A stretch of 64,000 bases of DNA from Promethearchaeota archaeon (GTDB taxonomy: Archaea; Asgardarchaeota; Lokiarchaeia; Sigyniarchaeales; SOKP01). Location of the stretch: assembly GCA_019058365.1 (NCBI GenBank), contig JAHPZE010000016.1:33670-97669 (forward strand). Direction: 5' to 3'. The number at the start of each line of letters is the position of its first letter. Within the stretch, counting starts at the first letter, position 1. This document shows, one piece after another, positions 1 through 8,093 of the stretch. The notes below the pieces were generated by a model. The model was not told the origin of the DNA. It worked only from the letters and a program-made list of their open reading frames with translations, and did no database searches. The position numbers were made by a program, and so were the translations under genes.

Positions 1-2
1 TT

Positions 3-605
3 GACGTCGTAGGAGCAAGGATATTCGGTTTAACAATAAATGAGGTTCCACATTTGAGAATCGCTTATGAACGAGGATTAGGTGAAGGTGATTTAAACAA
101 AATAAAAGTAATAGGTAAAAATATAGAATCATATAATAAAAAATATGAATGGGATCTCTTACAAAAATTTCCAGAAAATGTTAAAATCATAAAAGGAAAA
201 GATTTAGTATGTAGAGAAGGCTGTCAAAACAATCCGCTATCATTATTACAATGCTTAGCTTTTGATTATCCAGAAAAATTTAAAGGTGGTTGGTTTATTA
301 TTATGGGAAAAGGCCATGATGAGGATTTAATTAACCAGTTAAAAGCAGAAGGCTATACCAAAGGATTAGTAGCAGGATATTGTGCTGTTGACGAAGTTGG
401 CCAAAAATTAAGAAAAGAATTTGGTAGAAGGAACATCTTTTTTTCAGGTGCTTGTAATAATCTTGCAGACACAGCCACTGCTGAACTAAAGTTATCTGGT
501 ATGAGTGCTCTCGATTTAGTTCCTTTATCACCTGAAGAAGTAATGAAGTTTATTCAAGAAGCTCAAAAACATGGTACCACAGCATTAATAACCACAGCAT
601 TTTGA
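3..605 (+). CDS. DUF362 family protein, C-terminal part (5' truncated by window edge)
   Basis: The reading frame is open from the first bases of the window (first full codon at position 3), so the start lies upstream; the first ATG/TTG-type codon inside, at 54, is not the real start. The visible 200 residues begin with the stretch DVVGARIFGL and continue with an ERGLGEGDL segment, both typical of the DUF362 core, followed by a C-terminal part with CREGCQNNP, GYCAVDE and SGACNN segments whose cysteines could bind metal. DUF362 proteins are poorly characterised and are often found with iron-sulfur ferredoxin domains; none is seen here. The T-rich tract just after the stop could terminate transcription. 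The family assignment is by motif recall, and function is unknown. Confidence 0.7.
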   Translation, partial: DVVGARIFGLTINEVPHLRIAYERGLGEGDLNKIKVIGKNIESYNKKYEWDLLQKFPENVKIIKGKDLVCREGCQNNPLSLLQCLAFDYPEKFKGGWFIIMGKGHDEDLINQLKAEGYTKGLVAGYCAVDEVGQKLRKEFGRRNIFFSGACNNLADTATAELKLSGMSALDLVPLSPEEVMKFIQEAQKHGTTALITTAF

Positions 606-672
606 TTTTTTTTTCTTAGTTATTTTTTAAAATAAAGAAATTTTATTAAAGATATTTAACAAATACATTATT

Positions 673-1422
673 GTGGATTTAAGTTCTATTTATTCTGAGA
701 TAAAGCAACTCTTATCAATTTCTGATGATAATTTCGATTTGGAACGCAATATTAATTATTATTTTAACTCAGAGCCAGACGAGAACAAACTTGAAATTAT
801 TGGCGATATTTTAAGTTTTATAAATAAATTTTCGATATTTAAAGATAACAAACCCTTCATGAATTCATTATATACATGTATTAAAAATACTCTTGAAATT
901 AAACCTGATTGTATTTTTGAATTTAAAGAATTATTAGTTAAAAATTCAATTATGCATTTTGTCCAAGAATATATCGATTATTCTAAATTAAACCAAAAAG
1001 ATCAAATTTTAGAATTTTTAGTCGATTCACTAGAAAAACTTCAAGAACAACCTTTAATAATGAATCTTGGCTTATTAATTAAACCAATGTATCAGGATCA
1101 AAAGTATCTCACTAGTTTAGAAGATCTAAAAGAAGTTGAAGTCGCTTATAATATGGTTAATAACGTAGAGATTCTGGTTAAAAATGAAATTGATCTCTGG
1201 TTTAAAACTCAAAATATTAGTTTAAATAATCAAGATGAATTGTATAAAAATGTAAACCAAGAATTTAAAAATATTATTACTAAACATAATTTAACAATGG
1301 ATTCTGAAAAATCAAAGAAATTAGAATTGGAAATTATGGAAATGCTTACAATGAAATTAACGATGCTAAGTCTCATGGATCATATTTCTGATGATTCTTT
1401 TGAGCCCATTCCTATCAAATAA
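673..1422 (+). CDS. Hypothetical helical protein
   Basis: A 249-residue protein starting at a GTG 67 bases after the DUF362 gene. I do not recognise a family. It looks mostly alpha-helical, acidic and soluble, with no signal peptide, membrane segment or cysteine cluster. The C-terminal third is rich in Lys, Glu, Leu and Met and could form a coiled coil (around residues 205-240). Base composition matches the neighbours, and the frame is long and uninterrupted, so it is probably a real gene. It may be co-transcribed with the preceding gene, but the T-rich gap between them argues equally for a separate unit. Confidence 0.6.
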   Translation: MDLSSIYSEIKQLLSISDDNFDLERNINYYFNSEPDENKLEIIGDILSFINKFSIFKDNKPFMNSLYTCIKNTLEIKPDCIFEFKELLVKNSIMHFVQEYIDYSKLNQKDQILEFLVDSLEKLQEQPLIMNLGLLIKPMYQDQKYLTSLEDLKEVEVAYNMVNNVEILVKNEIDLWFKTQNISLNNQDELYKNVNQEFKNIITKHNLTMDSEKSKKLELEIMEMLTMKLTMLSLMDHISDDSFEPIPIK

Positions 1423-1559
1423 TTAGTTTATACTCTTCTATTTTTTATTAAAAAATATACTGGTTCCTTGAGTTTAAAACTTATTTATAGAATAAACATA
1501 AAAATTATTAAATAAGAATTTTGATATTATATTTAAAAAATCTCAATAATTTTTGAAAA

Positions 1560-2927
1560 GTGAGTATATTGGGAGAAAATGAAAAACCTTTATCTCTTGA
1601 TGAAATAAAAAAACAAAAGAAACTTTTTGACGACCTTTATAAGAAAGAAAAAGAAGAAAGGGAAGCTTATTTAAAAAGTATTGAAGAAATAAGAAAAAAA
1701 TCATTTATAGAAGGAAAAGATCACATTTCAAATTTGATAGATGAGAAAGCATTCAGAATTAATATTCAAAAAGAAACTACTGCTCAATTAAAAGACCTCA
1801 AACCAGATATTATTGGAACGAGTGAAAAAATAGAAAGGTCTGTTGGAGAGAAAGCCTTTCGAATAGAAAAACAACGTGAACTAGATGAGCATCGTATGGA
1901 ATTACATCCAGATATCGAAGGTACGGCAGAAAAAATTGAAAAATCAATTGGAGAGAAAGCTTTCCACATATCAAAACGAAAAGAATTAGATGAACAACGA
2001 ATTGGGATCCATCCAAATTTAGAAAGTACGGGTGAAAAAATAGAAAAATTCATTGGAGAGAAAGTGTTTCGAGTTGAAAAACAACGTGAATTAGATCAGC
2101 AGCGTATGGAATTACATCCAGATATCGAAAGTACTGGAGAGAAAATTGAAAAGTCAATTGGAGAGAAAGTTTTCCACGTAATAAAACGAAAAGAATTAGA
2201 TGAGCAACGAATTGGGATCCATCCAGATATCGAAGGTGTTAGTGAAATAATTGAAAAATCAATTGGAGAGAAAGCGTTTCGAGTAGAAAAACAACGTGAA
2301 ATTGATGAAACGCGCATTGAGATGCATCCAGATATTGAAGGTGTTAGTGAAAAAATAGAAAAATCAGTTGGAGAAAAAGCTTTTATGATTAATCGTCAGA
2401 AAGAAAGTGTTGTTCAAAGGAAAGAGATACATGCAGATATTGAAGGTGTCAGTGAAAAAATTGAAAAATTGATTGGAGAGAAAGCGTTTCGAGTAGAAAA
2501 ACAACGTGAAATTGATGAAATGCGCATTGAGATGCATCCAGATATCGAACAAGTTAGTGAAAAAATAGAAAAATCAGTTGGAGAAAAAGCTTTTATGATT
2601 GATCGTCAAAAAGAAAGCCTTGCTCAACGAAAAGAGATACATGCAGATATCGAAGATGTAAGTGAAAAAATTGAGAAATCTATAGGGGAAAAAGCTTTTA
2701 TGATTGATAGACAAAAGCAAAGCACCACTCAATTAAAAGAATTACATCCTGATTTGGAAGGTTCTGCTGAAAAAATTTCTACTCTTGTTGAAAAACAAGC
2801 TAATAAAATTGAAGAACAACGGGAGATTGATGAACACCGAATTGATATTAAAACTGAAGCAAAAAGTATCGTTAAAAAATTTGAATCACAAGTAGAAAAA
2901 ATCAAAAAAGATAACCAAGAAGAATAA
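1560..2927 (+). CDS. 35-residue tandem-repeat protein, possibly coiled coil
   Basis: A 455-residue, highly charged, cytoplasmic-looking protein. The first 60 residues are a Lys/Glu-rich helix. Residues 61 to about 445 are eleven consecutive 35-residue units, each built around a GEKAF segment, a KQRE.DE.R segment, an HPDIE segment and a final SEKIEKS segment. The unit is five heptads long, which suits a coiled coil or an extended helical solenoid, but each unit carries a conserved His-Pro that would kink the helix. The units alternate in two flavours (KQRE..DE.R against KRKE or RQKE), giving a 70-residue superperiod. There is no signal peptide or membrane segment. The GTG start is supported by the frame beginning only shortly upstream. 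I know of no named family; a scaffold or structural role is inference. Confidence 0.75.
   Translation: MSILGENEKPLSLDEIKKQKKLFDDLYKKEKEEREAYLKSIEEIRKKSFIEGKDHISNLIDEKAFRINIQKETTAQLKDLKPDIIGTSEKIERSVGEKAFRIEKQRELDEHRMELHPDIEGTAEKIEKSIGEKAFHISKRKELDEQRIGIHPNLESTGEKIEKFIGEKVFRVEKQRELDQQRMELHPDIESTGEKIEKSIGEKVFHVIKRKELDEQRIGIHPDIEGVSEIIEKSIGEKAFRVEKQREIDETRIEMHPDIEGVSEKIEKSVGEKAFMINRQKESVVQRKEIHADIEGVSEKIEKLIGEKAFRVEKQREIDEMRIEMHPDIEQVSEKIEKSVGEKAFMIDRQKESLAQRKEIHADIEDVSEKIEKSIGEKAFMIDRQKQSTTQLKELHPDLEGSAEKISTLVEKQANKIEEQREIDEHRIDIKTEAKSIVKKFESQVEKIKKDNQEE
1740..2894 (+). repeat. 105-bp in-frame tandem repeat array (11 units)
   Basis: A GGAGAGAAAG-type segment recurs at 1845, 1950, 2055, 2160, 2265, 2370, 2475, 2580 and 2685, exactly 105 bases apart, with diverged units starting at 1740 and 2790. 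The middle units are close copies, and alternate units resemble each other more than their neighbours do (210-bp superperiod). The exact spacing without any indel shows that the reading frame is under selection. Confidence 0.92.
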
Positions 2928-2938
2928 TCATAAATATA

Positions 2939-3436
2939 CTAAATCTGAATATTGAATTTGAATAGGGAGTTTAAATTCATACTTTTTAATCTTTTTTTAT
3001 AATCTCTAATTGAGGGAGTTATTGCACCATTAAAATTATCAATGAAATTTTTGAATCTGATATAGAAATCTTCCATTATCTCTCGCAGGATCCCTCTTTC
3101 CATTTGTAAATTTGTTTTTTTTGTAATCGCTATAGCTAAAAGACGCCCTTCCCTTTCATATAAGATTCTTGTGCCTTTAAAGTTAATTTCTTGAAGTTCT
3201 TCATTGTTACCTCCATTCACTTCATTAATAAATAAATTTATTGCATTTAAAAAACTGCTAATTAAATCATCCTTTAAAAAATTCAAGCTATCTGTATATC
3301 TATTACTAACAAGTAAAGCACCAGTTTCATAATCTATGAAATATATCGCATGAAACCTACACTCTTGAGAATTAAACTTATCAAGTTCAAATCCAAAATT
3401 ATTTGTAATTTCCCTGAAATTATTTTGAAAACCCAT
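2939..3436 (-). CDS. Longin-like domain protein
   Basis: A 165-residue protein with the alternating strand/helix pattern of a longin or related roadblock-like fold. An N-terminal strand (HAIYFIDYETGALLVS) is followed by an amphipathic helix around residues 52-72, then strands (GTRILYEREGRLLAIAITK) and a long C-terminal helix. Longin domains in eukaryotes bind small GTPases or SNAREs, and Asgard genomes encode many of them. It shares its overall layout with the proteins at 33426 and 56003. It converges on the repeat-protein gene with only 11 bases between stops. The fold assignment is by pattern and has not been tested; the exact partner is unknown. Confidence 0.6.
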   Translation of the reverse strand: MGFQNNFREITNNFGFELDKFNSQECRFHAIYFIDYETGALLVSNRYTDSLNFLKDDLISSFLNAINLFINEVNGGNNEELQEINFKGTRILYEREGRLLAIAITKKTNLQMERGILREIMEDFYIRFKNFIDNFNGAITPSIRDYKKRLKSMNLNSLFKFNIQI

Positions 3437-3648
3437 GATTATAGCTTGAATAAAAAAATCAATTATAGAGATCTTATGTAAAGAAAATTAAATTCAGCTA
3501 TAAAATACAAATAATATCTTAGTATTACCCAAGTCTTAAATATAAAAAAATAAAAAGTGCTATTATTAATTAAATTTTTAAGGATTATGAAAGCCCATAA
3601 ACATAATTATATAAACAATATAAAAAAATAAAAATAAATAGAAAAAAA

Positions 3649-3657
3649 CTTTATATA
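3649..3657 (+). promoter_or_regulatory. Archaeal TATA box upstream of the 3702 gene
   Basis: The sequence CTTTATATATC preceded by a run of A residues fits an archaeal BRE plus TATA box. With initiation about 25 bases downstream (near 3680) it would give a leader of roughly 20 bases before the ATG at 3702. Confidence 0.5.
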
Positions 3658-3701
3658 TCTTTACTCAAATATAACTTTTAATTACCTTTAGGTTTTTGAT
3701 A

Positions 3702-4166
3702 ATGATGGAAACAGACAATAGTACTCAAAAAAATAAAATTTCTATAGGGCTAATTATAAATGATAATGAATTAAACACTAATCCTATATTTCCTCCTGAA
3801 ATTAAAGAAGAAATATTAGATTCACCCTATTATTTATTAATTTTCATTTCTCGTGAAGATGTTGTTAAAATAAGCTGTTTTCCGACTAAAAATAAAAATA
3901 TTAAGAAAATTCTCGTAAAACTCAAAGAATTTTCACCAGATCTCGTAAAAGGAATATCTAATGTATTAAATGAATTGAACCTAAGTAAAGAAATCTTACA
4001 CACAACGGGATTATGTTATGAAATGGAAAAATGTTTTTATGAGACTTATTTAATTGGAGATATGGTAGACTCTGGAAAATTAACTCTTGATATGATTAAA
4101 GAAAAATTTATGTCTGTAGCAAATGTTATTAGTGTTATAATTGAAGAAGTTCCCTCGTTAATATAA
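3702..4166 (+). CDS. Hypothetical small soluble protein
   Basis: A protein of about 154 residues. The frame also allows a TTG at 3696, but the ATGs at 3702 or 3705 are better placed relative to the TATA box near 3653. It looks like a mixed alpha/beta domain: an early strand (KISIGLIIN), a second strand (YYLLIFISRE), two helices and a final helix ending VISVIIEEVPSLI. The arrangement is compatible with a small regulatory or longin-like domain, but I cannot name a family. There are no membrane segments. It is followed 86 bases later by a small zinc-binding protein on the same strand. Confidence 0.55.
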   Translation: MMETDNSTQKNKISIGLIINDNELNTNPIFPPEIKEEILDSPYYLLIFISREDVVKISCFPTKNKNIKKILVKLKEFSPDLVKGISNVLNELNLSKEILHTTGLCYEMEKCFYETYLIGDMVDSGKLTLDMIKEKFMSVANVISVIIEEVPSLI

Positions 4167-4252
4167 AAATGTAAACTCTCAATTATATGCTTCATTTTTA
4201 TAACCTTTTAAGTTTAAATCTAATCTAAAATCATTAAATTATCCGTGATCTA

Positions 4253-4459
4253 ATGAGTGATAAAAAAACACCACCTCCGCCCGCACTCCCTCCATCCTTT
4301 AAAATAGGGGACAATTTTTGCCTTTTCCATAAAGGTAATATTCAAGGAGATATCTACACATGTCCCGCTTGTAAAACTAATTATTGTTTGATATGTGCTA
4401 AAAAAGCAAAACTTGAAGGAAAGTTATGTATTAAATGTAAACAATTAATTCTACCATAG
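4253..4459 (+). CDS. Small RING/B-box-like zinc-binding protein
   Basis: A 68-residue protein with a proline-rich start (PPPPALPP) followed by eight potential zinc ligands: CLFH, then CPAC, CLIC and CIKC pairs. The spacing C-x2-H-x11-C-x2-C-x4-C-x2-C-x10-C-x2-C suggests two interleaved zinc sites, as in RING, B-box or FYVE-type cross-brace folds. Such folds mediate protein or ubiquitin-system contacts, but there is no ubiquitin-pathway gene beside it, so an E3 role is only a possibility. It starts at an ATG and is compact enough to be a complete single-domain protein. Confidence 0.65.
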   Translation: MSDKKTPPPPALPPSFKIGDNFCLFHKGNIQGDIYTCPACKTNYCLICAKKAKLEGKLCIKCKQLILP

Positions 4460-4486
4460 TTCATTATTTTAATTACTTTATCTTTT

Positions 4487-4879
4487 TCATACTCGCTTAA
4501 TTGATGATAAGGATCTCCATGCCTTCCAAAAGATTAACCAAAGTATTATAAAAATAAATAAAGATGTCGCAAAAGTATACCATCCAATAAAAAGATCTCC
4601 ATAGGGGGGCTTGAAAAAGGAGAAAGGAATTCCAGCAATTGCAAATCCGAATAAGTACCCATATCCCCAGACCCGATTCTTTAGAGCAATAATGACCGTA
4701 GGTATAATTGTCGTAAAAATTATTGTTAGATAAGACCAAATCTCCATTGAAGCTAAAATAACCCCCATATTTAACCAAGATATGATAAATCCTACAATTA
4801 CCCAAATTACTGAAAAGATATCAATTTTAAATTCTGGTTCTGGTCTCCCTACTGCTTGTTCTTTATTGTTGTATGGCAT
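4487..4879 (-). CDS. Small integral membrane protein
   Basis: About 130 residues with four predicted membrane segments: FSVIWVIVGFIISWL, then a segment around YLTIIFTTIIPTVIIAL, then GYLFGFAIAGIPF and finally SLFIFIILWLIFW. The last is followed by a basic tail, consistent with a cytoplasmic C-terminus. An upstream ATG at 4906 is possible, but the ATG at 4879 gives a cleaner polar N-terminus (MPYNNKEQ). No family is recognised. It is convergent with the zinc-finger gene. Confidence 0.55.
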   Translation of the reverse strand: MPYNNKEQAVGRPEPEFKIDIFSVIWVIVGFIISWLNMGVILASMEIWSYLTIIFTTIIPTVIIALKNRVWGYGYLFGFAIAGIPFSFFKPPYGDLFIGWYTFATSLFIFIILWLIFWKAWRSLSSIKRV

Positions 4880-5571
4880 GATTGAATAAAGTATGTTATA
4901 TAGCATAATTATAAGAACTCTTTTTACTTTTATCTTCTCTTATAAACTCATAATTTATAATAATAAAAACCTACTAACACTAACAATTTGATTTATAAAT
5001 TCCTAATGATATATAAACTTAAGATAAAAATTGAATTTTATCAGAAATGAATATCTATCTAATAAAAATTTTTAAATTTTATAAAAAATAAAAAAACATT
5101 AATAATATGACTCCTGCCTACACCCTGGATTTTTGTCTTTTGGTAGTGTAAATTTTTACACTCTGATTTCGCCCTCCTCCCCCTATTTTATTTTGACGCT
5201 TATTTGCGTCCCGTAGGACAGGAGTCACCCTTTCCTTTAAGATTCTGTTCCCTAATAAATCAAAAACAGATTAAAAAGGAATAATTACAAAAATGTTGGA
5301 ATTAATTCAAGAAAATTTAGAATTAAAATAAAATTAATTTCCACTTTTTATAGCAATTTAAAATTTAAAGTTAATGGTTATATTTTCTATTTAAAAATAT
5401 TAAAAAAAGAAACTTGATTTTCAATTTTATTAAGTTTTTTAATCTTTTTTAATAATATTGATAATACTATAGAGATTATTATAAGATTTAAATGATTTAA
5501 AAGTTTAATTAATAGAATAACTATTTATTAAAATACTATTTTAAACAAAATACAACAGAGTATAGATTCTT
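4880..5571. other. Long AT-rich spacer containing one GC-rich structured block
   Basis: No convincing protein gene is seen. Most of it is A/T homopolymer-rich. The exception is about 5105-5235, which is far richer in G and C and contains nested inverted repeats (listed separately as an RNA candidate). The last 60 bases hold the promoter region of the radical SAM gene. Confidence 0.7.
5108..5227. ncRNA. Candidate structured non-coding RNA (strand uncertain)
   Basis: Bases 5108-5121 (TGACTCCTGCCTAC) pair with 5213-5227, giving a 14-bp stem with a single bulged A at 5218. Inside lie an 8-bp inverted repeat (5145-5152 with 5155-5162, AGTGTAAA/TTTACACT) and a 5-bp hairpin (5195-5199 with 5206-5210, GACGC/GCGTC, six-base loop), with a C-rich tract between them. 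The local GC enrichment in an AT-rich spacer and the three-way layout suggest a folded RNA. It is not a tRNA or 5S rRNA. A small inverted-repeat element (MITE-like) is the main alternative. Confidence 0.4.
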
Positions 5572-7305
5572 ATGACAGAATTAGAGATTCAAACTAATCA
5601 AAAGGATGACGTTGAGATTATCCGAACAACTATCAGCATTTGTCCAGAATGTATGCACCATCTTCCGGCTGAAATTTACGTAGATCCGGAAACAAATTGG
5701 GTTATGATGCGAAAACATTGTAAGGATCACGGAGATTTCAAAGATAAACTATCCATTAATCCTGAAGAATATAAATGGCAACAGAACATTACGAATGAAA
5801 TTGGTTCTACTGTAAATAATTCTACTCAACCTGAATATACTTCCTCCGGAATTAAAGAAGTAGATAAAGGATGTCCATATGATTGTGGTTTATGTACTAA
5901 TCATAAAAGCGCTCCAAATATATGTTTAATAGATATCACAAATCGCTGTAATCTAGCTTGTCCTATTTGTTTTGCGAATGCAAGTGCTGCAGGTTATGTT
6001 GTTGAACCAACTTTCGAACAACTTGTACAAATTATGGAACATTTTAGATCCATGCAACCTATTCCTGCGGTTTTACTCCAGCTATCTGGAGGAGAACCAA
6101 CTGTAAGAGATGATCTACCAAAAATAATTCGTAAAGGACATGAATTGGGTTTTACAGAAGTCATGGTTACTACTAATGGTGTTCGATTTGGGAAATCACT
6201 GGAATTTATGAAAAAATGTATGGATGCTGGAATGGATGCGCTCTATCTTCAATTTGATGCTACTGATAACCCTGAAGTATGGAAAAAGATCAGAGGAGTT
6301 AACTTATGGCCTCTTAAAAAGAAAGTCATTGAAAATGCTCGAAAGCTTGGCTTTTATGGCGTTATGTTAGTACCCGTAATCGCGAAAGGGGTAAATGATC
6401 ATGAAATTGGAAAGATTTTGGATTTTGCAAAAGATAATTGTGATGTCGTATCAGGCCTTATTTTCCAACCAGTCTCGTTAACAGGACGTATTAGCTTCGA
6501 AGAATTAATGGATATTAGATATACCACTTCTGATCTAAAAGAAGCAATTAATAAATATACCAATGGATCAGTAAAAAAGTTTTACCCAATCGCATTCACA
6601 GCAAAGTTTACAAAATTGCTAGCTTGGTTTGATGATATGCCACCTTTCAGTATGACAAGCCATAGCGACTGTGGATTTGCCACAATATGTGTTATTAATG
6701 ATAAGGATGAGTGGGAACCCATTGAAAACTTTTTTAATGCTGAAGGATTGATTCGATGGGCTAATCAAGTTTGGGATATGGTAGAGAAACAAGAAGTCCC
6801 AAAACCTACTGGATTATTGAAAGGCATTAACTTAAATGACTTTGGGCAGTTCGCTTCCAAAATTGGAAACTTTGTTGATGATATGACTAGTTTAGGTTAT
6901 CGCCAAATTATGAAGGCGTATTTTTTTGCTGGAGCAGCAAGATATATCAAAAGTCCAGAAAAAATTCTTACTAGTAAAACATATCAAGCATTTGCTCGTT
7001 TAGTAATGGCTCCAAACTTAAAATCTGCGGGGAAATTCTTTAACGACCGCAACCTAATGGTGTCTAGCATGCATTTCCAAGACGCTTACAACTTCGACCT
7101 TGATAGAGTATGCAGATGTCTTGTCCATTACGGAGTTATTGACCCGGATGACCCTTCAAAAGTTCGTGAGGTACCCTTCTGTGCAATGAATACTTTACAT
7201 CGTCCAATTATAGAAAGACAGCTTGCGATTGCGGGACAAACAGCGAAGAAACCAGAAGTTATCCAAGCTGAAATTGAGAAACTATTAGAAACAATTGAGA
7301 AATAA
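5572..7305 (+). CDS. tes: Radical SAM protein, tetraether lipid synthase (Tes)-like
   Basis: A 577-residue radical SAM enzyme. The N-terminus has a rubredoxin-like metal site (C24, C27, C50, H53). Further cysteines at C101, C105, C108 and C118 can carry an auxiliary cluster. The canonical CxxxCxxC motif is C126, C130 and C133 within DITNRCNLACPICFANA, and the SAM-contacting GGE motif is LSGGEPT at 171-177. This arrangement is that of archaeal tetraether synthase (the MJ0619 family), which joins the ends of two isoprenoid chains to make GDGT membrane lipids. MJ0619 relatives were earlier proposed as pterin methylases, so a related radical SAM activity cannot be excluded. It stands alone after a long spacer. 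Confidence 0.75.
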   Translation: MTELEIQTNQKDDVEIIRTTISICPECMHHLPAEIYVDPETNWVMMRKHCKDHGDFKDKLSINPEEYKWQQNITNEIGSTVNNSTQPEYTSSGIKEVDKGCPYDCGLCTNHKSAPNICLIDITNRCNLACPICFANASAAGYVVEPTFEQLVQIMEHFRSMQPIPAVLLQLSGGEPTVRDDLPKIIRKGHELGFTEVMVTTNGVRFGKSLEFMKKCMDAGMDALYLQFDATDNPEVWKKIRGVNLWPLKKKVIENARKLGFYGVMLVPVIAKGVNDHEIGKILDFAKDNCDVVSGLIFQPVSLTGRISFEELMDIRYTTSDLKEAINKYTNGSVKKFYPIAFTAKFTKLLAWFDDMPPFSMTSHSDCGFATICVINDKDEWEPIENFFNAEGLIRWANQVWDMVEKQEVPKPTGLLKGINLNDFGQFASKIGNFVDDMTSLGYRQIMKAYFFAGAARYIKSPEKILTSKTYQAFARLVMAPNLKSAGKFFNDRNLMVSSMHFQDAYNFDLDRVCRCLVHYGVIDPDDPSKVREVPFCAMNTLHRPIIERQLAIAGQTAKKPEVIQAEIEKLLETIEK

Positions 7306-7451
7306 TTTATTCTCTTAATTTTTTAATACTATTTTTATTTAATTTATTTAGTTTTAAAATGTCTGAATTGCTAATTTATTTTTGAAAATTTTTATGATTC
7401 TTTCAATTTCTTTCCTTTATTGTTAATTTTACATTTAAAAATTATACAAAT

Positions 7452-7460
7452 CTATATAAA
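7452..7460 (+). promoter_or_regulatory. TATA box positioned for a leaderless transcript
   Basis: CTATATAAA is centred about 25 bases before the GTG start at 7481. If initiation follows the usual archaeal spacing, the transcript begins at or next to the start codon, giving a leaderless mRNA. Confidence 0.45.
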
Positions 7461-7480
7461 ACAATACATCATATATTTAT

Positions 7481-7939
7481 GTGAATTTCCAGAATAAGGT
7501 GAATTTTTTGCCAAAATTAGAACGAAAAATCAAAATTGAATCTACTCCTGAAAATATTTATAAAGTTGTATCAGACGGTTTGAATACGCCGAAATGGAAT
7601 CCTAGCGTAACGGCAGTAATACCTATTGAAGAAGGAAAATTCCAATTAGACACAGATTTGGGGGGGATTATAATAAATAAAACTCAAAATGATGAAAACA
7701 AGAGTACTATATGGTATACGGAGAAAAGTGATATGAATTCAATTGGATATATTTTATCTCCTAAAGCTGATCAAACAGAAGTGACAATTTGGACCGAATT
7801 TGAGGACAAGAAACTCTCGAAATTATATAAAAAGACAGCAGATACAATTTTAGATGGTCTAAAAAAGTATGTTGATTATATTGAAAAAGGAGGAGATCCT
7901 AGTATATATAAAAAATGGGAAGTCTTAACAACTCCCTAA
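7481..7939 (+). CDS. SRPBCC (START/polyketide-cyclase-like) domain protein
   Basis: A 152-residue protein that resembles the SRPBCC helix-grip fold. It opens with a strand (LERKIKIESTPENIYKVVSD), followed by the characteristic W in TPKWNPSVTAV, a run of antiparallel strands, and a long C-terminal helix (KTADTILDGLKKYVDYIEKG). Members bind hydrophobic ligands or act as co-chaperones; the ligand cannot be predicted. The GTG start at 7481 matches the TATA spacing, though an internal TTG at 7508 (before PKLERKI) is possible. It is a single-gene unit, convergent with cysS. Confidence 0.65.
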   Translation: MNFQNKVNFLPKLERKIKIESTPENIYKVVSDGLNTPKWNPSVTAVIPIEEGKFQLDTDLGGIIINKTQNDENKSTIWYTEKSDMNSIGYILSPKADQTEVTIWTEFEDKKLSKLYKKTADTILDGLKKYVDYIEKGGDPSIYKKWEVLTTP

Positions 7940-8093
7940 ATTCAATTTTTTTTAAAATCTATGTACAGTAAAATCCTTATATAACCTATAATTGTTAAGA
8001 AAATATTTTGTGATTTTAAAAAATTTAGGAAAAGAAGAATATAATAAGTTTATGGATATTAACAAGTGTGTAAGATAGTATTTATTAATAAAA

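Noticed and set aside
1784..2552. Several open frames on the minus strand within the repeat gene
   Set aside because: They follow the 105-base periodicity of the plus-strand gene and are its shadows.
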